Positions 33,003 to 41,317 of a DNA stretch of 64,000 nt are shown piece by piece. The translations under genes were made by a program, and so were the position numbers. The notes beneath the pieces were generated by a model. It was not told the origin of the DNA. It was given only the letters and a program-made list of their open reading frames with translations, and did no database searches. Each line of letters starts with the position of its first letter. The stretch's first letter is position 1. Source of the DNA: Alphaproteobacteria bacterium (GTDB lineage Bacteria > Myxococcota_A > UBA796 > GCA-2862545). Where the stretch lies: positions 1-64,000 of the forward strand of contig JACKET010000025.1 in the NCBI GenBank assembly GCA_020632875.1, in the 5' to 3' direction.

Positions 33003-33419
33003 ATGTCGTGGCGCACCATCCTCGAAGACCTCATCGAGACCGGCACTTTCCGCACCCAGCGCGAGCTCGCCCGCGCGGTCGAGGCGCGCGTCGGGCGGCG
33101 ACTGAACCAGGCCTCGATCTCACGCGAGCTCACGTCCCTCGGGGCCCGCAAGGTCGACGGGGTCTACCGGATCGGGCCGGAGATGGATCTCACGACCCAC
33201 ATCCGGAAGTGGGGGCGCACGGCGAACGGGTGCCTGGTCGTGCTCCACACCGATCTCGCCTTCGCATCCATCGTCGCCCAGATGATCGACGGCGCGGCCA
33301 TCGATGGGGTGCTCGGCACGATCGCGGGCGACGACACGGTCTTCGTCGCCACGGATGGGCCTGCCGCGCACGCCGCGCTGCTCGAGGTGCTCGGCCTCGA
33401 CGGCACCGAGCCGCTGTAG
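33003..33419 (+). CDS. argR: Arginine repressor
   Basis: A 138-residue ArgR. The N-terminal winged helix (residues 5-60; TFRTQRELARAV, NQASISRELTSLGARKVDGVY) binds ARG boxes; the C-terminal arginine-binding hexamer domain has GTIAGDDTVFV with the paired Asp. It is divergent from the arginine operon and has palindromic sites upstream. A TACACG box ends six bases before the ATG, suggesting leaderless expression. It should repress the arg operon when arginine is plentiful. Confidence 0.95.
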   Translation: MSWRTILEDLIETGTFRTQRELARAVEARVGRRLNQASISRELTSLGARKVDGVYRIGPEMDLTTHIRKWGRTANGCLVVLHTDLAFASIVAQMIDGAAIDGVLGTIAGDDTVFVATDGPAAHAALLEVLGLDGTEPL

Positions 33420-34055
33420 TCAGCGCCGCCGCAGGAGCAGGGGCCCGAGCAGCGCGAGCCACGCCCCGCCGGGCGCGGTGGAGCACCCCGAGGTCGGCGC
33501 GACCGGTGCGGCCCCGACCGGCTCGACGCAGATGCGGGGCGCGGCGTACAGCGCCGCCAGTCCCACGCGATCGTCGATCGACAGCTCGGCTGTGCCGCAA
33601 TCGCCGAATGCCTCCATCACGCCGGGCTCGGCGGACGTGTCGAGCCCGAGCACGACGCCGAGGTAGCGCTGCAGCACGCGGGTCTGCAGCTCGCGCCCGT
33701 CGCACGTGCCGGCGGCGGTACCCACGGGCGCGGACCAGTCGATGTCTCCGGAGAACGCGACACGCGCCTCGCCCCGCGCGATCGACGTGTAGCCACACTC
33801 CCCCGTCCACCAGTCGTCGGGGAGCAGCGCGAACTGCGCGAGCGGGCCGGGGTTCTCGCGCTCGTAGCGCACGGTGACGTGGGGCTCGCCGCAGTCGAGG
33901 ACGAACCAGGCCCCCGTCTGGTTCCAGGTGTCGACCGCGTCGCCGACGACCTCTTCGAGCCCCTCCTCCGCGCACACGCGCAGCGGCAGCGCCGGGTCGT
34001 CCCAGACGTGCCCGCGGTGAGTCCAGGCCAGCGCGACCGACGCGAACAGGAGCAT
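33420..34055 (-). CDS. Matrixin-like exported protein with lost zinc site and MYXO-CTERM-like tail
   Basis: A 211-residue secreted protein. Signal peptide MLLFASVALA, then AWTHRGHVWDD and a DTWNQTGAWFVL segment as at the start of matrixin-type metzincins. The region that should be HELGH-x-LGLDHS reads RYLGVVLGLDTS: all zinc His and the catalytic Glu are replaced, although the following GVMEA and LSIDDRVGLAALY retain the matrixin pattern. It is therefore probably a pseudoprotease. It ends with GCSTAPGG, a hydrophobic run and LLLRRR (MYXO-CTERM type). CATGAT lies six bases before ATG 34055, inside an inverted repeat. Confidence 0.75.
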   Translation of the reverse strand: MLLFASVALAWTHRGHVWDDPALPLRVCAEEGLEEVVGDAVDTWNQTGAWFVLDCGEPHVTVRYERENPGPLAQFALLPDDWWTGECGYTSIARGEARVAFSGDIDWSAPVGTAAGTCDGRELQTRVLQRYLGVVLGLDTSAEPGVMEAFGDCGTAELSIDDRVGLAALYAAPRICVEPVGAAPVAPTSGCSTAPGGAWLALLGPLLLRRR

Positions 34056-34072
34056 GTGACGATCATGTCACA
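34055..34072. promoter_or_regulatory. Perfect inverted repeat in divergent promoter region
   Basis: TGTGAC (34055-34060) and GTCACA (34067-34072) flank the six bases GATCAT, itself containing GATC. The repeat begins at the start codon of the leftward gene and lies 58 bases from the SRPBCC gene. It resembles a CRP/FNR-family half-site pair, but TGTGA and TCACA are eight bases apart instead of six. Candidate operator. Confidence 0.4.
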
Positions 34073-34129
34073 GTCGCGTGCCTTGCGGGTGAACGACCGC
34101 GCGATCGATCGTACGGACGGGAGGTGTGC

Positions 34130-34519
34130 ATGGCGGAGCAGATCGAGCGTGTCGCGGTGATCCCGGCGGCACCGGAGGCCATCTTCGACGCGTGGGTCGA
34201 CGCAGCGGGCCACGCGGCGATGACGGGGAGCCCCGCGACGAGCGAGCCCGTGCCGGGCGGGCGATTCACGGCCTGGGGCGGCTACATCCAGGGCACCTGG
34301 GAGTCGCTGGAGCGACCCGGGCGCATCGTGATGGCGTGGTCGACCTCGGAGTTCCCCGACGGGGCTCCGCCGAGCCGGGTGGAGGTGGTGCTCGCGCCGA
34401 TCGACGGGGGCACCGAGGTCGCGATCCGCCACAGCGGGATCCCCGACGGCCAGGGCGCGTCGTACCACCAGGGCTGGCTCGACCACTACCTCGAGCCGAT
34501 GGCGACGCACTTCGGCTGA
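34130..34519 (+). CDS. SRPBCC (AHSA1-type) domain protein
   Basis: A 129-residue START/Bet-v-1-like single-domain protein. The start VIPAAPEAIFDAWVDAAGH, then TWESLERPGRIVMAW and the end GWLDHYLEPMATHF are characteristic of the AHSA1 group. Such proteins bind hydrophobic ligands; the ligand is unknown. ATG 34130 has GGGAGG five bases upstream; GTG 34124 would be two codons earlier. Confidence 0.88.
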   Translation: MAEQIERVAVIPAAPEAIFDAWVDAAGHAAMTGSPATSEPVPGGRFTAWGGYIQGTWESLERPGRIVMAWSTSEFPDGAPPSRVEVVLAPIDGGTEVAIRHSGIPDGQGASYHQGWLDHYLEPMATHFG

Positions 34520-34613
34520 CGATCCCGTTCGGTGGATCATGTCCCAATTGCGACGTATGGCGATTCCGCGCGAGGAGACATCCCGCTGTCATCGCGCGCT
34601 GGCAGCGGACCGA

Positions 34614-34619
34614 TACCCT
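34614..34619 (+). promoter_or_regulatory. -10 hexamer TACCCT, leaderless start
   Basis: TACCCT ends six bases before ATG 34626 and there is no ribosome binding site between them. Expected transcription start is the start codon. Confidence 0.5.
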
Positions 34620-34625
34620 TAGACC

Positions 34626-35045
34626 ATGACGAATGGCTTCGGCGATCGCAGGTCGACGGTGGTGCCCCCCGGGATGGAGGGGCTGGGGCACGACGTGCCC
34701 ACCACGAAGGCCATGATCGGCGAAGAGCGCGTGCTCGTCCGCACCGACGCGCCGCCCGTCCGCAATCCGAGCCTGCCGCCCGAGCTGCTGTTCGGCTTCG
34801 GTGGCGAGACGCCCACCCTGCCGGGCGATCGAGATCCGGGCGACAACGGCGGCGAGCTCGTGGTGGACACCCGGATCTCCGGCGAGTCGGCCGCCGAAGC
34901 GCGGGCGGCGATGATGTTCGTCGTCGGCTTCGCCGTCACGCTCGTGCTCGCGAGCGGCGCGTTCCTCGCGCTCTGGTCGCTCTCCGGGCCCAGCGCGTCG
35001 GAGGGGCCCGAGCCCGCGGGCCACTTCGTCGTCGAGCGCGGCTGA
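34626..35045 (+). CDS. Single-pass membrane protein, unknown function
   Basis: A 139-residue protein with a long, disordered Pro/Gly-rich cytoplasmic N-terminus (residues 1-95) and one TM helix (about 98-120, MFVVGFAVTLVLASGAFLALW) near the C-terminus, leaving a short outer tail. No family recognised. It has a leaderless promoter and lies 27 bases before the radical SAM gene, which has its own -10 box. Confidence 0.65.
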   Translation: MTNGFGDRRSTVVPPGMEGLGHDVPTTKAMIGEERVLVRTDAPPVRNPSLPPELLFGFGGETPTLPGDRDPGDNGGELVVDTRISGESAAEARAAMMFVVGFAVTLVLASGAFLALWSLSGPSASEGPEPAGHFVVERG

Positions 35046-35060
35046 CGCCCGACCCCGGGG

Positions 35061-35066
35061 TATCGT
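35061..35066 (+). promoter_or_regulatory. -10 hexamer TATCGT of radical SAM gene
   Basis: TATCGT ends six bases before ATG 35073, another leaderless arrangement. Confidence 0.5.
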
Positions 35067-35072
35067 GAGCGC

Positions 35073-36590
35073 ATGTCGCGCCCCGACATCGCCCTGCTGT
35101 TCCCGCCCCAGTGGTACTTCGCGGCGGTCCCCGCCGATCTGTCGCACACGGCCGGGACGCTCCGAAGCCGCGGTCGCACGGTCGTCGCCTGGGACGGGTC
35201 CGCGGCGCTGCTCCACGCCCACCTCGGCGATCACCCGGCGCTGCGTGCGTACCGCGACCCCGCGACCTTCGCCGACCCCGCGCGGCACGCGGCCGCCGAG
35301 GATGCGCTGTACGCCGAGACCCGCCGGCTCTCGGTGCAGTACGGCTGCGACTGGGGCCCCCGCCACCTCCGGTTCCCCGACACCGACGAAGCGGACGTGC
35401 CGCGGGCCCTGCTGCGCGGGCGCGACCCGTTCCGGAACCCCGCCCTGCCCCTGCTGGAGGCCGTCGCGAACGACGTGATCGCGAGCGGGGCGCGGGTCGC
35501 CGCGATCGCGCTCGTGCACCCCGATCAGCGCGTCCAGGCGCTCACGCTCGCCTCGCTGCTGCGCCCCCGCCACGCGCGCGTGATCCTCTATGGCTGCCTC
35601 GAGGACGTGCTCGCGCCGACGGACTTCGCCGAGGCGCTGCTCGGCGATCACGCCCTGTGGGACGTGTTCCACGGGGTGGTGCTGGGCGACGCGGACGACG
35701 CCCTCGATCGCCTGTGCGACGCGCAGGTGGATGCGGCCTCCGTCCCGAACCTGCTGGTGCGCGGGATGACGGCCCTGCCCGCGCGGGTCGAGCAATCGCT
35801 GTCGGCCCCGGCCGACTTCTCGGACGTCCGCCGCGAGCACCACCTGGCGCCGAGCCCGGTCGTCGACCTGCGCCTCGGCCGCGGCTGCCCGTGGGGACGG
35901 TGCCGGTTCTGCGGGATCCAGGCCCACCATCCCGGCTACCGCGCCGGTCCGCTGGAGCGGGTCGTGGAGTCGATGCGGCGGGCCCACGACGCGCTCGGGA
36001 GCACGGTGTTCCGCGTGCGCGACGACCTGCTCACGCCCCGCCAGCTGCGCGAGCTCGGCGAGGCGACGCGCGCCCTGCCCTTCCGGCCGCGGTGGATGGC
36101 CCGGGCGCGGTTCACGTCGGGCCTCACCGCCGACACGCTGCGCACCGCGCGGGACGGCGGGCTCGAGGAGCTGTGGCTGGGCCTCGAGAGCGCGGTGCCC
36201 CGCGTGCGCGCCCTGATGGACAAGGGTGTCGAGCAGGATGTGGTGCTACGGGGCCTCGACGCATGCGCCACGACGGGCATCCGGGCGCGGCTGCTCTGCA
36301 TGGTCGGCTACCCCGGCGAGACCGAGGCCGAGGCGCGGCAGACCGTCGCCTTCCTGCGCGACCACCCGACCGCCGGGTTCTCCGTCACCCCCTTCATGGA
36401 GGTGGGGAGCGCGCCGCTGTCCTCCGCCCCTGCGCCCGACACCCGCACGCGCATCGATCACGTCGTGCCCCACGCACCCCCCGCCTGGCTCGGATCCGTG
36501 ATGGAGGAGGCCGTCGCGCTGGGCGCGTCCCGCGCGAGTCCCGGGCCGGATCCCGTGCACCGGTGGCTCTCCGACCTCGCGTCCGGGTAG
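35073..36590 (+). CDS. B12-domain-like radical SAM protein
   Basis: A 505-residue protein. Residues 1-250 resemble a degenerate cobalamin-binding Rossmann domain (ALLFPPQWYFAA at the start). The radical SAM core begins at about residue 268 with LGRGCPWGRCRFCG, a C-x4-C-x2-C cluster motif instead of the usual C-x3-C-x2-C; the SAM-contact strands LWLGLESAVPRV and MVGYPGETEAEA follow. It should bind a 4Fe-4S cluster and cleave SAM to make a radical. The substrate is unknown. It is followed directly by an APH-like kinase gene and then the tandem-repeat protein. Stop codon TAG is shared with the next -10 box. Confidence 0.82.
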   Translation: MSRPDIALLFPPQWYFAAVPADLSHTAGTLRSRGRTVVAWDGSAALLHAHLGDHPALRAYRDPATFADPARHAAAEDALYAETRRLSVQYGCDWGPRHLRFPDTDEADVPRALLRGRDPFRNPALPLLEAVANDVIASGARVAAIALVHPDQRVQALTLASLLRPRHARVILYGCLEDVLAPTDFAEALLGDHALWDVFHGVVLGDADDALDRLCDAQVDAASVPNLLVRGMTALPARVEQSLSAPADFSDVRREHHLAPSPVVDLRLGRGCPWGRCRFCGIQAHHPGYRAGPLERVVESMRRAHDALGSTVFRVRDDLLTPRQLRELGEATRALPFRPRWMARARFTSGLTADTLRTARDGGLEELWLGLESAVPRVRALMDKGVEQDVVLRGLDACATTGIRARLLCMVGYPGETEAEARQTVAFLRDHPTAGFSVTPFMEVGSAPLSSAPAPDTRTRIDHVVPHAPPAWLGSVMEEAVALGASRASPGPDPVHRWLSDLASG

Positions 36591-36593
36591 GCT
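36588..36593 (+). promoter_or_regulatory. -10 hexamer TAGGCT overlapping radical SAM stop codon
   Basis: TAGGCT begins with the radical SAM TAG stop and ends six bases before GTG 36600. It gives the kinase-like gene its own leaderless promoter although the genes are only nine bases apart. Confidence 0.5.
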
Positions 36594-36599
36594 CGCACC

Positions 36600-38204
36600 G
36601 TGATCGAATCCGCAGTCGCCGCCGCCCTCGAGTCCCTCGGCCTCCCGCCTCCGCGCCGGATGTTCGCCGTTCGTCACGGCACGGCACGCACCTTCGAGGT
36701 CGAGCTGCACGGCGGCCGATCCGTGTGGGTGCGGGTGCCGATCTCGCGCGCCGGGCTCGCCGCGCTCCGCCGCGAAGAGGCGGCGCTCGCGCTGCTCCGC
36801 AGCTCGCCGGCGGGCGACCCGATCGCCTCTCCCTACAGCGTGATGGCCTACGGCGATCTCGTGCTCGCCGTGCTCCCGCGCCCGCCGGGCCGCCCCGCGA
36901 GCGACGCGCTGGGCGCCGACGGCACCGCGATCGCCCGCGCCGTGGGCGCCTGGTTGGCCCGGGTGCCCGCCGATCAACCGGCGCACGGCACGATGGCGCG
37001 CGACGGGGTCTTCGTCCGCGACCAGCCCACCTGGGCAGCGACGCTCGACGCGCACCTCCAGCGCATCCGCACCCGGCTGGCGCGGTCCGGCTGGGGGCTC
37101 GGCACCGTCGAAGAGCAGCTCGCACGCCGCGTGAGCGACGGCCTGGCCGCCGCGGCGCGCGCCGACGCGTTCGCCGTCGTCCACCGCGATCTGGCGCCCG
37201 ACCGGGTGTACGTCCGCGATGGCCTGATCACGGGCGTCGTCGACTGGGAGCGCGCGTGGCTCGCCGATCCCCTGCTCCAGTGGGCGCCGCTCGTCGTGCA
37301 GCCCCCCGCCGTGCTCGGCCCCATGCTCGACGCCCACGGCGCCGAGGCCGTGCGCGACGGCGCCGATCGGCTCGAGGGCTACGCGTCCTTCGAGGTGCTC
37401 GCGCGCTACGAGGCCCGGCTCGACGCCGCCATCGACGACAACGCCCGCGCGGCGGCCGCCGGCCTGGCCGTGCACGAGGCGGGCGTCCTGGGCTCCGGCG
37501 TGCGCGCCCTGCTCGACGCCGCCGTCCCGACCGGCGGGGTGTGGCCGGGCTGGGTTCCGGATCCCGCCGCGGTGCTGCTGCGGCGCGTGCTCGTGCTGCT
37601 CGCCACCGAGCCCGACCCGTTCGACCGGCGCATCGAGCACCTGCTCGCGGGCGCCCTGCTCTCCGGGCACCCCGAGAACCCCGAAGGCGAGGCGTGGCGC
37701 GCGCTGACGTTCGACGCGGCGCGCGGCGTCGACACCGCCGGCGAAGCGCTCCCCGGCCCCACCGACGACCGTCTCGACCGGGCGCTGCGCGTGCCCGGCC
37801 CGTTCGCCTCCGGTGCGCTGACCGCGTGGCTCGTGCGCACCGCGCTCGAGCGCGTCGACACGGTGGATCCCGCGGTGCGCGCCGCCTGCGCGCGCCGCGT
37901 CGAGTGCCTGGCGTGCCTCGACGAGCGGCCCGCCATCGTCGAGCCCGAGGTCACGCTCCTGCACCTGCTCCTCGGCCTCGCTGCCTCGATCGGCACGGCG
38001 CACCAGCGCACCTGGGCACGCCGGCTGCGCGAGGAATGGTCCGACATCGCGCCCACGGTCGACGCCGCACCCTTCGAGGATGCGCTGCGCGATCCCCGCG
38101 CGACCATCGCCAGCGCGCCCGCGCTGCTGGCCCTCCTCACGATCCCCGCCGATCAGCTCCCGGCCGATCGCGCGGCGGTTCTCGCAGCGGTTTCTTCCAG
38201 ATAG
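36600..38204 (+). CDS. Aminoglycoside phosphotransferase-like kinase with C-terminal extension
   Basis: A 534-residue protein. Residues 1-290 have the APH/choline-kinase fold: VVHRDLAPDRVYV is the catalytic Brenner loop and GVVDWERAW the metal-binding segment. The conserved Asn of the loop (D-x4-N) is Arg, so Mg binding may be weakened. The C-terminal 240 residues are helical and not recognised. Known relatives phosphorylate small molecules such as aminoglycosides or homoserine; here the gene follows a radical SAM gene. GTG 36600 is chosen from the TAGGCT box six bases upstream. Confidence 0.75.
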   Translation: MIESAVAAALESLGLPPPRRMFAVRHGTARTFEVELHGGRSVWVRVPISRAGLAALRREEAALALLRSSPAGDPIASPYSVMAYGDLVLAVLPRPPGRPASDALGADGTAIARAVGAWLARVPADQPAHGTMARDGVFVRDQPTWAATLDAHLQRIRTRLARSGWGLGTVEEQLARRVSDGLAAAARADAFAVVHRDLAPDRVYVRDGLITGVVDWERAWLADPLLQWAPLVVQPPAVLGPMLDAHGAEAVRDGADRLEGYASFEVLARYEARLDAAIDDNARAAAAGLAVHEAGVLGSGVRALLDAAVPTGGVWPGWVPDPAAVLLRRVLVLLATEPDPFDRRIEHLLAGALLSGHPENPEGEAWRALTFDAARGVDTAGEALPGPTDDRLDRALRVPGPFASGALTAWLVRTALERVDTVDPAVRAACARRVECLACLDERPAIVEPEVTLLHLLLGLAASIGTAHQRTWARRLREEWSDIAPTVDAAPFEDALRDPRATIASAPALLALLTIPADQLPADRAAVLAAVSSR

Positions 38205-38218
38205 CGCAGAGGATGCGC

Positions 38219-38224
38219 TACACT
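38219..38224 (+). promoter_or_regulatory. -10 hexamer TACACT of repeat-protein gene
   Basis: TACACT is followed by a leader of about 55 bases and AGAGGTGA just before ATG 38286. Unlike the leaderless genes upstream, this one has a conventional leader and ribosome binding site, suggesting strong translation. Confidence 0.45.
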
Positions 38225-38285
38225 GTATTCGACCCGGGATCCTCACCTGTGTCTGTCTCGCTCTGAACTCCTCCAGAGGTGATCT

Positions 38286-41273
38286 ATGGAACGCACCCGC
38301 CGTTCGTCTCAGTCGCTCGAACAGCCGAAGACCCGTACCGCTTCGCTCGACGCGCCCACGAACAACGAGAAGGCCTCGAACTGGGGCAACGGTCTGAGCG
38401 CCGAGAGCGTGCACGCTCCGTCCGGCAGCGGCTCGGGCTCGGGCATGGCCAACAGCTTCCTCGGCATCAGCCAGGATCTGAGCGGCAGCACCAGCCAGTT
38501 CGGCCAGCCCGGCGAGCGCACGTGGAGCGACTGGACCGCAGGCGGCTTCGGCGCGGCCTACGGCGGCGAGTTCGGCGCGGGCCCCTACGAGCGCACGCTC
38601 GGCGGCGGCATCGGCGCGGGCGGTGGCTTCGGCCAGTGGTCCGAGGTCAACGGCAAGCGCACCAGCAACGGCTTCGGCGGCGGCGCCGCGGTGGCCGGAC
38701 GGTTCGACGAGAGCACCAGCCTGTGGGGCCAGTCCCTCGGCATGGGCGGCGACGTCTACAGGGGTGTGGGCGGCAGCGCCTACGAGTTCAGCGAGGGCAA
38801 CAAGTCCGGCTACGGCATCACCGGCGGCTACACGCCCCTCGGGTTCAACGACGCCTATGCGTCCGTGAACACCGGCCTCGGCAGCAACCGCACCAGCGTC
38901 GGCCAAGCCGAGATCGGCCGCGTGGGCGGCAACCTCGAGGGCTACACCACCGACAAGGGTGGCTGGGGCCTCAACGGCGGCTGGTCGCAGGGTCGCAACA
39001 CCTTCCGCGACATCAACAGCACCACCACCACGGGTCTCGGCACCACCGACATCAGCGTCGGTCAGGTCTCCCAGGGCAAGTACATGCAGGGCAAGGCCGG
39101 GCGCGACGACGACGGCCGGTACTTCGTGGGCGGCAAGAAGGGCGGGTCGCTCAGCGTGAACGATGTCGACCTGAACCACACGTGGGGCAACGGCATGCAG
39201 ACCACGGCCCACCTCGGCAGCTACGGCGGCAACGGCAAGGAGTTCGAGGCGGGCTTCAACCCGAACACCATGACCGCCGACTTCCAGGGCGTGTACGGGT
39301 CCGGCAAGAAGATCAAGGATGTGAGCGTCGGCACCGACCTGCCCGGCGGCGGCAACTTCAACGCCTCCCTCGGCCAGTTCCAGAACGGCAGCCAGGTCCG
39401 CATCGACCGGTCCACCATCGGCCCCGACGGCGCGCACATCCGCGGCGGCGGCCACATGAGCGACGGCTTCGAGCTGCAGAACGCCAAGGTCGGCGGCGGC
39501 TGGGATGGCGTCTACACCACCGAAGCGAGCCTCGGCCGGTTCTCGAACCGCACGCAGATCGACGGCGCGTCGCTCGACATCGACGGCAACGGCATCCGCG
39601 CGGGCGTCCAGCAGGTCCGCACCGGCGGGTTCGTCGCGCAGAACATGCACGCCGAGCAGAATTTCGGCGACGGCGCCCTGAAGACCAACGCGAACGTCGG
39701 CGAGGTGTCGAACGACATCCTGCTCAACGGCGGGCGCGCGAGCATCGACGGCAGCGGTGTCCACGCCGGCTTCGACGAGCTCGACTTCGGTGGCGTGCGC
39801 GTGAAAGACGTGAACTACAACGCCAGCGTCATGAACGGTGCGGCCGAGCTCGACGCGCGGATGGGCAGCTTCACGAATGGCAACAACATCAAGGGCGGCA
39901 ACGTCGACATCACGCGCAACGGCGTGAACGCGTCGGTCGAAGAGTTCGGCATCATGGGCACCGACGTGAACGACGTGCACGTCGGTGTCAAGGGGCCGGG
40001 CGGCACGCACGCCAACGCCGACCTCGGTGCGTACCACACCGGCATCAGCGGCAAGAACGCCTACGCCGAGATCAACGGCAGCGGCGTGAACGTCGGCGCC
40101 GAGCACCTCGACTACAACCAGCACCAGCTGAAGGACGTGAACCTCGAGGGCGGCATCGACGGCATCTACAACACGCACGCGCGGTTGGGCGAAGGCCACC
40201 TGAACCAGGCGTCCGCCGACAACGTGAACCTCTCGCTGAACGGCGACGGGCTCTCGGGCTCGGCCGACAACCTGAACTACAGCTACCTCGGCGTCGAGGA
40301 CTTCAGCGCCGGCCAGTCCTTCGGCGACGGAGCGGTCGAGACCGAGCTCTCCCTCGGCAAGGGCGACTACCTCGGCGCGGGCGCCGATCACGTCGAGTTC
40401 CAGTCGAACCTGATCGACTCCAGCGGGTCGGTCGACGGGCTCAACGCGCACGGCCTCAACCTGCAAGACCTCAACGCGCACGTGGGTGTCGGCGATGCCG
40501 GCCTCGACGTGGGCGCGAAGGAGCTCGACGTGCTCGACCTCAACGTCGGGCACGCCGACTTCCACCGCGAGAACTTCGGCCTCTCCGGCGGCGGCAACAT
40601 CCAGGATGCCCAGCTCGACGTGCTCGACGCGAAGGGTCTGGGTGGTGGCCTCTCCTGGGGCGACGACAAGATCGCCGAGGCACGCACCGATCTGAACCTC
40701 TCGGCGGGCGTCGACCAGGCGAGCGGCGAGTGGGACGTGCTCTCCGGCACGGCCAACGGCCAGTTCACCAACGCGAACGCCTCGCTCATGACCGACAACA
40801 CCCACCTCGAAGCGTTCGGGCACAGCCTCGACCTCGGGCGCACGGGCGCGTCGATCAACGCGAGCGGCGCGGGCGCCGTCGACCTCTCGAAGGGCCAGGC
40901 CAGCGGCAACGTCAACTTCGCGGGCTCCGAGCTCGCGCTGTTCGGCAACAGCGTCACGGTCGGCGACTGGGCGCAGGCGAGCGGCAGTGTCGACGCCTCG
41001 AAGGGCCAGGCGAACTTCAACGTCGGTGGCGAGAACGGCGTCGGCGCGGATGTCGACATCGGCGCGGGCAACCTCGACATCAACGCGTTCGGTCACAAGA
41101 TCGACGTCGACGAGGGCATCCGCGACGGCGTGTCTGCAGTGAAGGACGGCGCCGCTTGGGTCGGCGACAAGGCGAGCAGCGCGGCCAACTGGGCCGGCGA
41201 CCGCCTCTCCGACGCGGGCAGCGCGATCTCCAGCGGCGCCAGCAAGGCCTGGGACGTCGTCACCAGCTGGTAG
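38286..41273 (+). CDS. Large tandem-repeat protein (54-55-residue repeats), unknown function
   Basis: A 995-residue, Gly/Asn/Asp-rich protein with no signal peptide. Residues 1-285 are Gly/Ser/Asn-rich with looser repeats. Residues about 288-775 contain nine units of 54-55 residues, each with the plan: a (V/L)-x-D-V opening, a Gly-Asp turn, an A-x-L-G-x-F strand, an I-x-x-x-x-x-D-I strand and a G-x-x-A-G ending. This suggests a beta-solenoid or other stacked beta fold. The last 45 residues form an amphipathic Ala/Ser/Trp helix (KDGAAWVGDKASSAANWAGD). I know no family like it. It has few Cys and many Asn, unusual next to its neighbours. Flanked by a kinase-like and a YbjN-like gene. Confidence 0.8.
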   Translation: MERTRRSSQSLEQPKTRTASLDAPTNNEKASNWGNGLSAESVHAPSGSGSGSGMANSFLGISQDLSGSTSQFGQPGERTWSDWTAGGFGAAYGGEFGAGPYERTLGGGIGAGGGFGQWSEVNGKRTSNGFGGGAAVAGRFDESTSLWGQSLGMGGDVYRGVGGSAYEFSEGNKSGYGITGGYTPLGFNDAYASVNTGLGSNRTSVGQAEIGRVGGNLEGYTTDKGGWGLNGGWSQGRNTFRDINSTTTTGLGTTDISVGQVSQGKYMQGKAGRDDDGRYFVGGKKGGSLSVNDVDLNHTWGNGMQTTAHLGSYGGNGKEFEAGFNPNTMTADFQGVYGSGKKIKDVSVGTDLPGGGNFNASLGQFQNGSQVRIDRSTIGPDGAHIRGGGHMSDGFELQNAKVGGGWDGVYTTEASLGRFSNRTQIDGASLDIDGNGIRAGVQQVRTGGFVAQNMHAEQNFGDGALKTNANVGEVSNDILLNGGRASIDGSGVHAGFDELDFGGVRVKDVNYNASVMNGAAELDARMGSFTNGNNIKGGNVDITRNGVNASVEEFGIMGTDVNDVHVGVKGPGGTHANADLGAYHTGISGKNAYAEINGSGVNVGAEHLDYNQHQLKDVNLEGGIDGIYNTHARLGEGHLNQASADNVNLSLNGDGLSGSADNLNYSYLGVEDFSAGQSFGDGAVETELSLGKGDYLGAGADHVEFQSNLIDSSGSVDGLNAHGLNLQDLNAHVGVGDAGLDVGAKELDVLDLNVGHADFHRENFGLSGGGNIQDAQLDVLDAKGLGGGLSWGDDKIAEARTDLNLSAGVDQASGEWDVLSGTANGQFTNANASLMTDNTHLEAFGHSLDLGRTGASINASGAGAVDLSKGQASGNVNFAGSELALFGNSVTVGDWAQASGSVDASKGQANFNVGGENGVGADVDIGAGNLDINAFGHKIDVDEGIRDGVSAVKDGAAWVGDKASSAANWAGDRLSDAGSAISSGASKAWDVVTSW
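39149..40615 (+). repeat. About nine in-frame tandem repeats of 162-165 bp
   Basis: Each unit encodes 54 or 55 residues. Representative unit openings are VKDVNYNASV, VNDVHVGVKG, LKDVNLEGGI and VEDFSAGQSF, exactly 54-55 residues apart. The units share a pattern but are divergent in sequence, so they are old duplications, not recent copies. Boundaries are approximate. Confidence 0.75.
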
Positions 41274-41289
41274 ACGGCGCCGGCTGCGG

Positions 41290-41295
41290 TACAGT
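41290..41295 (+). promoter_or_regulatory. Candidate -10 TACAGT of YbjN-like gene
   Basis: The hexamer lies about 23 bases upstream of ATG 41318, with GGGAG as ribosome binding site in between. It sits just after the repeat-protein stop, so this gene may have its own promoter. The exact position is read by eye. Confidence 0.35.
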
Positions 41296-41317
41296 CGCGG
41301 CCTGACAGGGAGTCCCA

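Noticed and set aside
34055..34072. Canonical CRP site
   Set aside because: TGTGA and TCACA are eight bases apart, not six; kept only as an unspecified operator candidate.
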